A stretch of DNA of 8,772 bases from Clostridia bacterium (GTDB lineage: Bacteria > Bacillota > Clostridia > Oscillospirales > Acutalibacteraceae), in contig JAFVTZ010000109.1 of assembly GCA_017502965.1 (NCBI GenBank), positions 1-8,772 of the forward strand, written 5' to 3'. Of the stretch, positions 1 to 6,269 are shown piece after piece (position 1 is the stretch's first letter; each line of letters begins with the position of its first letter). The notes under the pieces were generated by a model. The model ran no database searches. It had not been told where the DNA came from and was given only the letters and a program-made list of their open reading frames with translations. A program made the translations under genes and the position numbers.

Positions 1-14
1 AAGGTCCGTTTTCA

Positions 15-34
15 GCACCCCTCGTTTGGAGCGC
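15..34 (-). other. Hairpin at the 5' end of the left-edge transcript
   Basis: On the minus strand GCGCTCC (28-34) pairs with GGGGTGC (15-21), allowing G-U pairs, around a 6-nt loop. It lies just at or after the expected transcription start, so the leader of the off-window gene or RNA begins with a structured element. The window ends before its identity can be seen. Confidence 0.45.
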
Positions 35-40
35 CTGATT

Positions 41-69
41 ATATTACCACACACAACCCCTTTTGTCAA
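41..69 (-). promoter_or_regulatory. Strong sigma-A promoter for a gene beyond the left edge
   Basis: A perfect TTGACA (64-69) and TAATAT (41-46) are 17 bp apart on the minus strand, and a TG one base before the -10 makes it an extended -10. A second overlapping TATAAT (38-43) is present but poorly spaced. Upstream of the -35 box, 73-114 is rich in A-tracts on the transcribed side, at intervals of roughly 10-12 bp, like an UP element or curved DNA. Confidence 0.75.
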
Positions 70-128
70 CACTTTTTTTCAAAAAATTTTAAAAGTTTTT
101 TTGAATCGTTTTTTAGCCCAAAAGTTAT

Positions 129-142
129 CACAATATATTGTG
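129..142. promoter_or_regulatory. Perfect 14-bp palindrome resembling an NrdR box
   Basis: CACAATATATTGTG is fully symmetric. It fits the NrdR-box consensus as I recall it (acaCwAtATaTwGtgt), with one mismatch over the 16-bp window 128-143. NrdR represses ribonucleotide reductase genes and usually binds two boxes about 31-32 bp apart; I see no second box at that distance on either side. It lies 33 bp beyond the sigF stop and about 60 bp upstream of the -35 box of the promoter at the left edge. A weak hairpin or another operator is the alternative. Confidence 0.35.
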
Positions 143-174
143 TTTTTGTGACATTTTCGGCAAAACGCGACCAT

Positions 175-843
175 TTATTCCATCAAAACTTTTCTGAGTT
201 TTGTCAGAATTCTTTTTTCTGCGCGAGAAATCTGTACTTGAGACATACCGAGCAAATCGGCAGTTTTGCTCTGAGTCAGCCCCCTGTAATATCTGCAATT
301 CATTATAAGTTTTTCGTCATCACCAAGAATTTCAAAAGCCTGATCAAGTAAAATACGGTCAGATATTTCGTCTTCTGTGCTGACTGTGGGCAGTTCTGTT
401 TCGCGGGCCCCATCATCGCTATCGTATGTCAGAGACACCGTCGGCTGAGAAGCGCAAACGGCCTCTGTCACCTCTTCACAGCTCACTCCTATTTTTTCGG
501 CAATTTCACTGACAGTTGGTTCTCTGCCCAAGGCTTGTTCGAGTTTTTGTTTTTCACGTCCTACTTTCAGCGAGAGTTCTTTTACCGAGCGTGAAACCTT
601 TACAGCACCACCATCTCTGAAAAGGCGGCGCACCTCACCCATAATAACAGGCACTGCATAGGTCGAAAAGCAAAGACCGCGGCTTTGATCAAAAGCATCG
701 GTTGCCTTTATGAGACCTATGCAACCCGCCTGATAGAGGTCATCATATTCTATACCTCTGCCGCAAAAGCGTTTGCATATAGAATGAACGAGTCCTAAAT
801 TACTTTCGATAAAATTATCACGCTGATTTTTTTCTTTAACCAT
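175..843 (-). CDS. sigF: RNA polymerase sigma-F factor, early forespore
   Basis: Sigma-F directs the first forespore-specific transcription and is held inactive by SpoIIAB. The 222-residue sigma-70-family protein has region 2 at about 15-85 (GIEYDDLYQAGCIGLIKA, FSTYAVPVIMGEVRRLFRDGG, VKVSRSVKEL), region 3 at about 95-135 (LGREPTVSEIAEKIGV), and region 4 with a helix-turn-helix at about 187-215 (LTQSKTADLLGMSQVQISRAEKRIL). The position behind spoIIAA-spoIIAB separates it from sigma-G, which is closely similar. It is about 30 residues shorter at the N-terminus than the 255-residue Bacillus protein. The frame continues upstream of this ATG to a TGA with no other start codon, so the short form is real in this sequence. 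The ATG overlaps the end of spoIIAB by 8 nt and has no clear ribosome site, which suggests translational coupling. Confidence 0.95.
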   Translation of the reverse strand: MVKEKNQRDNFIESNLGLVHSICKRFCGRGIEYDDLYQAGCIGLIKATDAFDQSRGLCFSTYAVPVIMGEVRRLFRDGGAVKVSRSVKELSLKVGREKQKLEQALGREPTVSEIAEKIGVSCEEVTEAVCASQPTVSLTYDSDDGARETELPTVSTEDEISDRILLDQAFEILGDDEKLIMNCRYYRGLTQSKTADLLGMSQVQISRAEKRILTKLRKVLME

Positions 844-1279
844 TAAAACTGAATCGGCGGCTGATTTTCTTCTGCATTGTAATGCAGGTTCCCTTTCCCA
901 CTTTAGAAGTCACTTTTATGTTATCCATAAAACTCTGCATCACAGCAAAGCCAAGACCTGCCCTTTCACCGCCGAGAGAAGTATAAAGCGGCTCCATTGC
1001 CTTTTCGATATTCTCAATTCCGCAACCCTTATCTCGGATTTTAATTTTTATAACATTGTTCTCAAGCAGTTCGGCAGTTATGTAGATATTACCAAGTTCT
1101 TCCCTGTATGCATGAACTATACAGTTTGTCACCGCCTCTGAAACAGCGGTTTTGATATCGTTTATCTCTTCAAGAGTAGGGTCTAATTGAGCAGCAAACG
1201 CCGCAATACACGAACGGGCGAAACTCTCATTTGAAGAACGTGAGAGAAGTGTCATTGAAAATTTATTATTTACCTGCAA
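836..1279 (-). CDS. spoIIAB: Anti-sigma-F factor and SpoIIAA kinase SpoIIAB
   Basis: SpoIIAB is a GHKL-fold serine kinase that binds sigma-F as a dimer with ATP, and phosphorylates and inactivates SpoIIAA. This copy has 147 residues, the usual size. It shows NESFAR (17-22), whose Arg22 corresponds to Arg20 of the Bacillus protein, a contact residue for both sigma-F and SpoIIAA. The N-box is VSEAVTNCIVHAY (Glu48, Asn52), the G1 box is RDKGCGI (82-88), and GERAGLGFAVM (104-114) forms the G2 box and ATP lid. A TTG start is preferred: it has GGAAGG 8 nt upstream and gives the N-terminal length seen in B. subtilis, whereas the next ATG would remove the first eight residues of the first beta-strand region. 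It begins 5 nt after the spoIIAA stop and overlaps sigF by 8 nt, so the three are translated from one message. Confidence 0.95.
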   Translation of the reverse strand: MQVNNKFSMTLLSRSSNESFARSCIAAFAAQLDPTLEEINDIKTAVSEAVTNCIVHAYREELGNIYITAELLENNVIKIKIRDKGCGIENIEKAMEPLYTSLGGERAGLGFAVMQSFMDNIKVTSKVGKGTCITMQKKISRRFSFNG

Positions 1280-1284
1280 AGTTT

Positions 1285-1596
1285 TTACCTTCCTTCCAGT
1301 TTTGCTAATTTTTCGATGCCTGCGAGTTTCATCATTTTATAAATCTGCGGCGATGCTCCGCAGATATGAAGTTCGGCACCTGATTTCATTAAATTTCTGT
1401 ACCTACCCATAACAAGACCTATTCCCGAACTGTCCATAAAAGAAATATCACTGAAATCAAGAATAAGCAAAGTGGGCATATTTAGTTCTACCGCAGAGTC
1501 GATTTCTCTGCGCATTTCGTTAGCGGTGTGGTGATCAAGTTCGCCGCCGAGCAAAGCTGTGACTACCTCACCTGTAACATTGATTTTTACCGACAT
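1285..1596 (-). CDS. spoIIAA: Anti-anti-sigma factor SpoIIAA (STAS domain)
   Basis: This 103-residue STAS-domain protein is the antagonist of SpoIIAB. In the unphosphorylated state it binds SpoIIAB-ADP and releases sigma-F; SpoIIAB phosphorylates it, and the phosphatase SpoIIE restores it (known from B. subtilis; SpoIIE is not in this window). The sequence shows GELDHHTA (18-25), as in the Bacillus protein, and the phosphorylation motif FMDSSGIGL, where Ser56 (first Ser of DSSG) is the expected acceptor by analogy with Ser58. GRYRNLMKSG and a closing IEKLAKLE helix follow. Length is usual for the family at about 105-117 residues. AGGAGG sits 8 nt before the ATG. The order spoIIAA-spoIIAB-sigF is canonical and separates it from the related RsbV family. 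Confidence 0.95.
   Translation of the reverse strand: MSVKINVTGEVVTALLGGELDHHTANEMRREIDSAVELNMPTLLILDFSDISFMDSSGIGLVMGRYRNLMKSGAELHICGASPQIYKMMKLAGIEKLAKLEGR
1288..1293 (-). promoter_or_regulatory. Ribosome binding site for the TTG start of spoIIAB
   Basis: GGAAGG on the minus strand, made from the last codons of spoIIAA, is 8 nt before TTG (1277-1279). The first ATG in frame (1253-1255) is eight codons later, with no purine site at a suitable distance. Confidence 0.6.
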
Positions 1597-1689
1597 TGAA
1601 AATGCCTCCTTTTTATTTCAAACAAGCCTATTACATATAATATATGCTTGTCCGCGAAAAGATTGTCGCAAAAAGGAGACATTTTTAAA
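1597..1689 (-). other. 93-bp gap between folC and spoIIAA with a long imperfect hairpin
   Basis: The gap carries inverted arms ACAAGC/GCTTGT (1622-1627 and 1646-1651) enclosing CATAT/ATATG, but the T-run after it is too weak for a confident terminator. AGGAGG (1605-1610) lies 8 nt before the spoIIAA ATG. In Bacillus subtilis the spoIIA operon is transcribed by sigma-H. I looked for an AGGAWWW / GAAT pair at the right spacing and found none convincing, and the sigma-A candidates are also poor. Confidence 0.35.
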
Positions 1690-2916
1690 TTATTTAAAAT
1701 ATTCTTTAAGTTTTTCTCTTATAGCAGATGCAAGATAAAGAGAACCGAAAACAAATACAGGCTGACCAAGTGAAAATTCCTTTGCAATTCTGATTGCCGA
1801 CAGATAATCCTCTGCCGCAACACACTTGCAGTATTTTTCTGCAGTTGCTTTCAGCTCATCTGCAGACAGCGAGCGTGGCATACCTTTGACCTCAACCGCA
1901 ACCGCCGCCTTGCAATAGCAAAGTGTGTTTTCGAGAAAACTTTCATAGGCTTTATCTTTCATCATCCCGACTATAGCGGTTATTTTGCCGTTATATTTTT
2001 TGAGTTCTTCAGATAAAGCCTTTGCGCCGTCAGGATTATGAGCACCGTCAAGCACAACCAAAGGATTTCGCGAGATGATTTCCATTCTGGCAGGAAAAGT
2101 TGCCGCCTTCAACCCCTCATATATAATATTATAAGATATATTATGTCCTATTTTCCGTACAGTTTCAATAGCGGTCAAAGCATTTTCAACCTGATATTCA
2201 CCGCAAAGCGATAAATCGTATTTTTCACCTTTATATATAAAGGAGTTGCCGATTTCACTTTCAAGAATTTGGGTTTCTTTCATTTGAGGTACTACTGTAT
2301 CGGTACTATAAGATTTTATAACACCCAAAACCTCATTATCCTGACAAGGATTTGAAATTACGGGGCAGTCTTTTATAATACCGCATTTTTCTTTGGCTAT
2401 TTCCTCTACTGTATCGCCAAGTATTGCCGTATGGTCAAGACCGATTTTGGTAATAACAGCTACTAATTTATTTTCAACAGTGTTTGTCGCATCAAGTCTG
2501 CCGCCAATCCCCGTTTCGAGAATTACTATATCGCATTTTTGTTCGGCAAAATAAAGGAATGCAGCGGCGGTAATAAATTCAAATTCTGTAAGCCTTATTC
2601 CGGTATCTTTTACTCTGTTTGCATATACTGTTAAATCATATTCAGAAATATATTCACCGTTTATCTGAATTCTTTCTCTGAAATCTATTATAAAAGGAGA
2701 AATAAAAAGCCCTGTCTTATACCCTGCCGTTTTAAAAACCGAAGACAACATTGCCGACACCGAACCCTTGCCATTTGTACCTGCAATATGAACGGCTTTT
2801 ATATTTTTCTGAGGGTTTCCAAGTTCTTTTAAAACCGCATTCATTCGCTCAAGTCCTGCAGGCAAAGAAAAATTGCCGAGCGAGTGTATATATTTTAGTG
2901 TGTCATTATAATTCAT
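1690..2916 (-). CDS. folC: Folylpolyglutamate synthase / dihydrofolate synthase
   Basis: FolC adds glutamate to dihydropteroate and to tetrahydrofolates, using ATP through an acyl-phosphate intermediate. The 408-residue protein has the Mur-ligase-like ATPase fold. Visible motifs are the P-loop HIAGTNGKGS (43-52), SPFIIDFRERIQING (73-87), the ETGIGGRLDATN block (134-145), GLDHTAILGDTVEEIAKEK (159-177), FPARMEI (274-280) and DGAHNPDGA (290-298) at the start of the C-terminal domain. The length is slightly under the usual 420-430 residues. Translation starts at an ATG four bases after a weak GGTGA site. The gene has its own promoter upstream, and spoIIAA begins 93 bp after its TAA stop. No strong terminator lies in that gap, so transcription may continue into the sporulation operon. 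Whether it is bifunctional cannot be told from sequence. Confidence 0.95.
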   Translation of the reverse strand: MNYNDTLKYIHSLGNFSLPAGLERMNAVLKELGNPQKNIKAVHIAGTNGKGSVSAMLSSVFKTAGYKTGLFISPFIIDFRERIQINGEYISEYDLTVYANRVKDTGIRLTEFEFITAAAFLYFAEQKCDIVILETGIGGRLDATNTVENKLVAVITKIGLDHTAILGDTVEEIAKEKCGIIKDCPVISNPCQDNEVLGVIKSYSTDTVVPQMKETQILESEIGNSFIYKGEKYDLSLCGEYQVENALTAIETVRKIGHNISYNIIYEGLKAATFPARMEIISRNPLVVLDGAHNPDGAKALSEELKKYNGKITAIVGMMKDKAYESFLENTLCYCKAAVAVEVKGMPRSLSADELKATAEKYCKCVAAEDYLSAIRIAKEFSLGQPVFVFGSLYLASAIREKLKEYFK

Positions 2917-2945
2917 TTTATCACCGATCTAATATTTTACTTAAA

Positions 2946-2974
2946 ATTATAACTTGGTTTCTGCACTTTTTCAA
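2946..2974 (-). promoter_or_regulatory. Sigma-A promoter of folC (possibly reading into spoIIA)
   Basis: TTGAAA (2969-2974) and a perfect TATAAT (2946-2951) are separated by exactly 17 bp on the minus strand. The site starts 10 bp beyond the T-tract of the preceding terminator and gives a leader of about 25 nt before the folC ATG. Confidence 0.82.
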
Positions 2975-2983
2975 CCCTTGCTT

Positions 2984-3021
2984 AAAAAACAGACCGTCTT
3001 CACACTAATGTGAAAACGGTC
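2984..3021 (-). terminator. Rho-independent terminator after the valS operon
   Basis: On the minus strand GACCGT (3016-3021) and ACGGTC (2992-2997) pair, as do TTCACA (3009-3014) and TGTGAA (2999-3004), around a 4-nt loop with one internal mismatch. The stem is followed by TG and then six T residues (2984-2989). It begins 7 bp beyond the stop codon of the zinc-ribbon gene and separates that operon from the folC promoter. Confidence 0.88.
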
Positions 3022-3028
3022 CAAAATT

Positions 3029-3358
3029 TTAGATATTGGCTCCATACAAAAACCAGTTTGCCAATTCAAAGAAAGCAGGTGTTATAATAACAAAAAACAA
3101 AATAGAAAGTACAAACGACAACACAAATGATATTATAGCCGCTATTCCGCAGGCGCGTGCCTTTTTGGGTGTTTCATGATGTTTTAGCGGCCAGTAAATA
3201 AAGCCGAACAAAGGGATAAGCACCGCCAGAATAACAAGACCAACACTCACCTTATCTTCTGCATTTTGCACAGACGGAGTATTGTTTACTGCATAACCGC
3301 AGTTCACACAAACAGCCGCATTTTTATCTATTTCTTTTCCGCAATTGCTACAATACAT
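3029..3358 (-). CDS. Small zinc-ribbon membrane protein of unknown function
   Basis: The 109-residue protein starts with a rubredoxin-like knuckle pair, Cys3-x2-Cys6 and Cys17-x2-Cys20 (MYCSNCGKEI...CVNCGY), typical of N-terminal zinc-ribbon domains. A short polar linker follows, then two hydrophobic segments at about 38-58 and 70-98 that should span the membrane, separated by a basic loop (KHHETPKKAR). There is no signal peptide, so the ribbon probably faces the cytoplasm. AAGGAG lies 7 nt before the ATG, and the gap to the valS stop is 14 nt, so the gene is likely co-transcribed with valS and ends at the terminator just downstream. Proteins of this architecture are common in Firmicutes but their function is unknown. 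A role linked to ValRS is possible from position but unsupported. Confidence 0.85.
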   Translation of the reverse strand: MYCSNCGKEIDKNAAVCVNCGYAVNNTPSVQNAEDKVSVGLVILAVLIPLFGFIYWPLKHHETPKKARACGIAAIISFVLSFVLSILFFVIITPAFFELANWFLYGANI

Positions 3359-3372
3359 ATTTTTTCTCCTTC

Positions 3373-6003
3373 TTATGAATTTTTAATTTCTGCAATACTG
3401 TCCTCAATCATTTTGATTTTCTCGAGAACTTTTGCAAGACTTGCCTTTTGCTGTTCAACAAGAGCAGCAGGTGCTTTTGCAACAAAGTTAGGATTATTCA
3501 GTTTCTTCTCAAAGAAATCCTTATCCTCGTTTGCCTTTTTGAGTTCTTTATTAAGACGCTCTATTTCAGCCTCAAAATCAACAAGTTCTTTCATAGGCAT
3601 ATAAACAGTAGCGGCATCTGTGATGACACGAACTGCACCCTCTGCTTCAAAACTGTCACCGGTTTCAACTTCGGAAGCAAATGCCAGACGGCAGATATAA
3701 GCCGAGCAATCAAGGAATATATCATTATCGGCAGAAGTTATGCAAACCTTTGCTTTTCTTGACGGCGGAACATTCATTTCTGCTCTGCGGTTGCGGATAG
3801 CCCTGATAACGGTCATAACCTTTTCAAAGTCTGCCTCTTGTTTTTCAAACTTGAGGTCATCTCTAAATTTGGGCCAATCGGTTACCATCAGTGCTTCACC
3901 GATATGGGGCATTGACTGCCAGATTTCCTCTGTTATAAACGGCATAAAGGGATGAAGGAGAGCCAAAGTATTTGTGAATACATACACCAGCACACTTCTT
4001 GCGGTATCAGCCGCCGCTTTATCGTCACCGTTCAGACGGGATTTGCAGATTTCGATATACCAGTCGCAGAATACATCCCAGATAAAGTCATAAAGTTTCT
4101 GAACAGCAAGACCGAGTTCATACTTTTCGAGATTTTCTGTAACCTCTGAAACCAAGGTATTGTATTTTGAAAGAATCCACTTATCTTCCAATGCTAAAAC
4201 GCTTGTATCAAGAGGTATGATTTCATCATTTTCAAGATTCATTAAAATAAATCTTGCGGCATTCCAGATTTTATTGGCAAAGTTACGGCTTGCCTCAACC
4301 CTTTCAGGGATATAACGCATATCGTTTCCGGGACTGTTGCCTGTAGCAAGAGAAAATCTCAACGCATCTGCACCGTACTCTGCAATAACCTCAAGCGGGT
4401 CAACACCGTTGCCGAGAGATTTGGACATTTTTCTGCCCTGAGAGTCTCTGACAAGTCCGTGGATAAGAACTGTGTCAAAAGGCACTTCACCCGTCTGCTC
4501 AATTCCCGAGAACATCATTCTCATTACCCAGAAAGGAATTATATCATAACCTGTAACAAGGGTATTTGTAGGATAGTAGTGCTTGAGGTCCTCTGTTTGC
4601 TCAGGCCAGCCAAGAGTTGAGAAAGGCCAGAGCGCGGAAGAAAACCATGTATCAAGAGTATCGGGGTCTTGCTCAACATTCTTACTGCCGCAATGAGCAC
4701 AAGCGTGCACATCTGTTTTAGAAACGGTTATCTCACCGCAGTCAGCACAGTACCAGGCAGGAATTCTGTGTCCCCACCAGAGCTGACGGGAAATACACCA
4801 GTCTTTGATATTTTCAAGCCAATGGAAATAAACCTTTTCAAATCTTTGGGGTACAAACTTTGTCTCGCCGTTTTTAACAGCGTCGATTGCAGGACCTGCT
4901 AAAGGTTTCATTTTAACAAACCACTGTTTTGAAACTCTTGGCTCAACTGTTGAAGCACAGCGATAGCAGGTACCTACATTATGGGTATAATCTTCAATGC
5001 GGACAAGTGCGCCCTCTGCCTCTAAATCAGCAACAATAGCCTTTCTTGCCTCATATCTGTCTAACCCTGCATATTTCGGATAGTCATCGGTTATCTTAGC
5101 GTCATCTGTCATTACATTGATAACCTCAAGATTATGACGGAGTCCTACCTCAAAGTCATTGGGGTCGTGAGCAGGAGTGATTTTAACAACACCTGTTCCA
5201 AAATCCATTTCAACATAGTCATCTGCAACAACAGGAATTTCGCGGTGAACCAAAGGCAGGATAAGAGTTTTTCCTATCATATCCTTGTAACGCTCGTCAT
5301 TAGGGTTAACTGCAACCGCAGTATCACCGAGCAAAGTTTCGGGACGGGTGGTTGCAAGTTCGAGATAACCGCTGCCGTCTTTAAAAGGATATCTCAGGTG
5401 CCAGAAATGGCCTGCCTGCTCCTCATATTCAACCTCAGCATCAGAAATCGAGGTTTTACAGTGGGGACACCAGTTAATAATTCTTTCTCCTCTGTAGATA
5501 AGACCTTTTTCATAAAGTCTTACGAATACCTCTTTAACAGCCTCGCTGCAACCCTTGTCAAGAGTAAATCTCTCTCTGTCCCAGTCGCAGGAAGAGCCGA
5601 GCTTTTTAAGTTGCTCAATAATTCTGCCGCCGTACTGCTTTTTCCAAGCCCAGGCGCGCTCCAAAAATCCGTCACGACCGATATCGGCTTTGGTGATACC
5701 TTCGGATTTCATTTTTTCAACAATTTTTGCCTCAGTCGCAATAGATGCGTGGTCAGTTCCGGGCACCCAGAGGGTATCGAAACCTTGCATACGCTTAAAG
5801 CGGATAAGAATATCCTGTAAAGTATTGTCAAGCGCATGGCCCATGTGAAGTTGACCGGTAATGTTCGGTGGCGGAATAACTATAGTGTAAGTTTCCTTAT
5901 CCTTTTCACATCTTGCGTGAAAATATTTACCGTCAAGCCAGTTTTTATATATTCTGTCATCAACGTCTTTCGGGTCATACTGTTTGGCTAATTCTTTTGC
6001 CAT
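3373..6003 (-). CDS. valS: Valine--tRNA ligase (ValRS)
   Basis: This class Ia synthetase activates valine with ATP and charges tRNA-Val in the cytoplasm. The 876-residue length is normal for the family. The sequence shows PPPNITGQLHMGHALDN with the HIGH-type motif HMGH at 53-56, and KMSKS at 525-529. The CP1 editing domain begins at ATTRPETLLGD (217 onward) and hydrolyses mischarged threonyl-tRNA in this family. DWCISRQLWWGHRIPAW is at about 401-417. Cys pairs at 179/182 and 346/349, and at 419/422 and 435/438, fit two zinc sites. The anticodon-binding domain follows KMSKS, and the last ~65 residues form the charged coiled-coil arm typical of ValRS. A small zinc-ribbon gene starts 14 nt after the TAA stop and is probably co-transcribed. 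The leader upstream is structured but is not a recognisable T-box. Confidence 0.97.
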   Translation of the reverse strand: MAKELAKQYDPKDVDDRIYKNWLDGKYFHARCEKDKETYTIVIPPPNITGQLHMGHALDNTLQDILIRFKRMQGFDTLWVPGTDHASIATEAKIVEKMKSEGITKADIGRDGFLERAWAWKKQYGGRIIEQLKKLGSSCDWDRERFTLDKGCSEAVKEVFVRLYEKGLIYRGERIINWCPHCKTSISDAEVEYEEQAGHFWHLRYPFKDGSGYLELATTRPETLLGDTAVAVNPNDERYKDMIGKTLILPLVHREIPVVADDYVEMDFGTGVVKITPAHDPNDFEVGLRHNLEVINVMTDDAKITDDYPKYAGLDRYEARKAIVADLEAEGALVRIEDYTHNVGTCYRCASTVEPRVSKQWFVKMKPLAGPAIDAVKNGETKFVPQRFEKVYFHWLENIKDWCISRQLWWGHRIPAWYCADCGEITVSKTDVHACAHCGSKNVEQDPDTLDTWFSSALWPFSTLGWPEQTEDLKHYYPTNTLVTGYDIIPFWVMRMMFSGIEQTGEVPFDTVLIHGLVRDSQGRKMSKSLGNGVDPLEVIAEYGADALRFSLATGNSPGNDMRYIPERVEASRNFANKIWNAARFILMNLENDEIIPLDTSVLALEDKWILSKYNTLVSEVTENLEKYELGLAVQKLYDFIWDVFCDWYIEICKSRLNGDDKAAADTARSVLVYVFTNTLALLHPFMPFITEEIWQSMPHIGEALMVTDWPKFRDDLKFEKQEADFEKVMTVIRAIRNRRAEMNVPPSRKAKVCITSADNDIFLDCSAYICRLAFASEVETGDSFEAEGAVRVITDAATVYMPMKELVDFEAEIERLNKELKKANEDKDFFEKKLNNPNFVAKAPAALVEQQKASLAKVLEKIKMIEDSIAEIKNS

Positions 6004-6011
6004 TTTTTTCA

Positions 6012-6015
6012 CTCC
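6012..6015 (-). promoter_or_regulatory. Ribosome binding site deciding the valS start
   Basis: GGAG on the minus strand is 8 nt before the ATG at 6001-6003. An in-frame ATG ten codons further upstream (6031-6033) would place this GGAG inside the coding sequence and has no purine-rich site of its own. The shorter start also gives the usual N-terminus, a few residues before KQYDPKDV. Confidence 0.75.
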
Positions 6016-6066
6016 AATTGGAAATAAATTCATATAATATTAAACTTTAAACTGCGCAATATAATA

Positions 6067-6203
6067 CTGTCGGTAACGAATCGGGAAAACCGAATGTAAA
6101 AAGCGTTTGCATTTTGAAACCGACAGGGGCTGTCTTTAAACTGACCGATAAGCGTAGGTAGTGTATAACATACACGGTAATGCTAATTGGTTTTTAAAGA
6201 CAG
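6067..6203 (-). ncRNA. Candidate structured 5' leader RNA of valS with competing stems
   Basis: In minus-strand RNA order there are four complementary arms. Arm 1 (6193-6203) pairs with arm 2 (6130-6140) over 11 bp, CTGTCTTTAAA with TTTAAAGACAG. Arm 3 (6119-6126) pairs with arm 4 (6067-6074) over 8 bp, CTGTCGGT with ACCGACAG. Arms 2 and 3 are separated only by CCC and can also pair with each other (GACAG/CTGTC), while arms 1 and 4 share the same complementary core. Two mutually exclusive folds are therefore possible. A small hairpin GTGTAT/ATACAC (6161-6175) lies inside the first domain. Clostridial valS genes often have T-box leaders, but the TGGNACCGCG antiterminator signature is absent and no poly-U terminator follows. 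I do not recognise the RNA family. The arms are read directly; a regulatory role is inference. Confidence 0.5.
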
Positions 6204-6230
6204 TCTTCTTCTATTATATATTCTTCTTAT

Positions 6231-6258
6231 ATTATATATAAGGTGTAACCAAAGTCAA
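6231..6258 (-). promoter_or_regulatory. Sigma-A promoter of valS
   Basis: On the minus strand a TTGACT -35 box (6253-6258) and a perfect TATAAT -10 box (6231-6236) are separated by 16 bp. The -35 box begins 11 bp beyond the parC stop codon. The predicted transcription start is near 6223-6225, which leaves a leader of about 220 nt before the valS ATG. No terminator is visible between parC and this promoter, so some read-through from the topoisomerase operon is possible. Confidence 0.72.
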
Positions 6259-6269
6259 GAAAAACAACA

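Noticed and set aside
129..142. Terminator of the spoIIA operon
   Set aside because: The palindrome is AT-rich and on the minus strand is followed by ATAACTTTT rather than a clean T-tract; an operator is at least as likely.
148..351. Plus-strand frame starting with GTG and running into the 3' end of sigF
   Set aside because: Most of it is antisense to the conserved sigma region 4 and the product has no recognisable features.
1622..1651. Terminator after folC
   Set aside because: The stem is short and interrupted and the T-run after it is weak, so I list it only as a hairpin.
5134..5820. Open frame of 228 codons on the plus strand
   Set aside because: It lies wholly antisense to valS, whose motifs are unmistakable. 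The product has no recognisable domain and no ribosome site. Other plus-strand frames opposite folC, valS and parC were dropped for the same reason.
6004..6033. Longer valS start, ten codons upstream
   Set aside because: The GGAG ribosome site would then be inside the gene, and the extra residues are not typical of ValRS.
6004..6225. T-box riboswitch upstream of valS
   Set aside because: The TGGNACCGCG antiterminator sequence and a following intrinsic terminator are both missing. I describe only a candidate structured leader.
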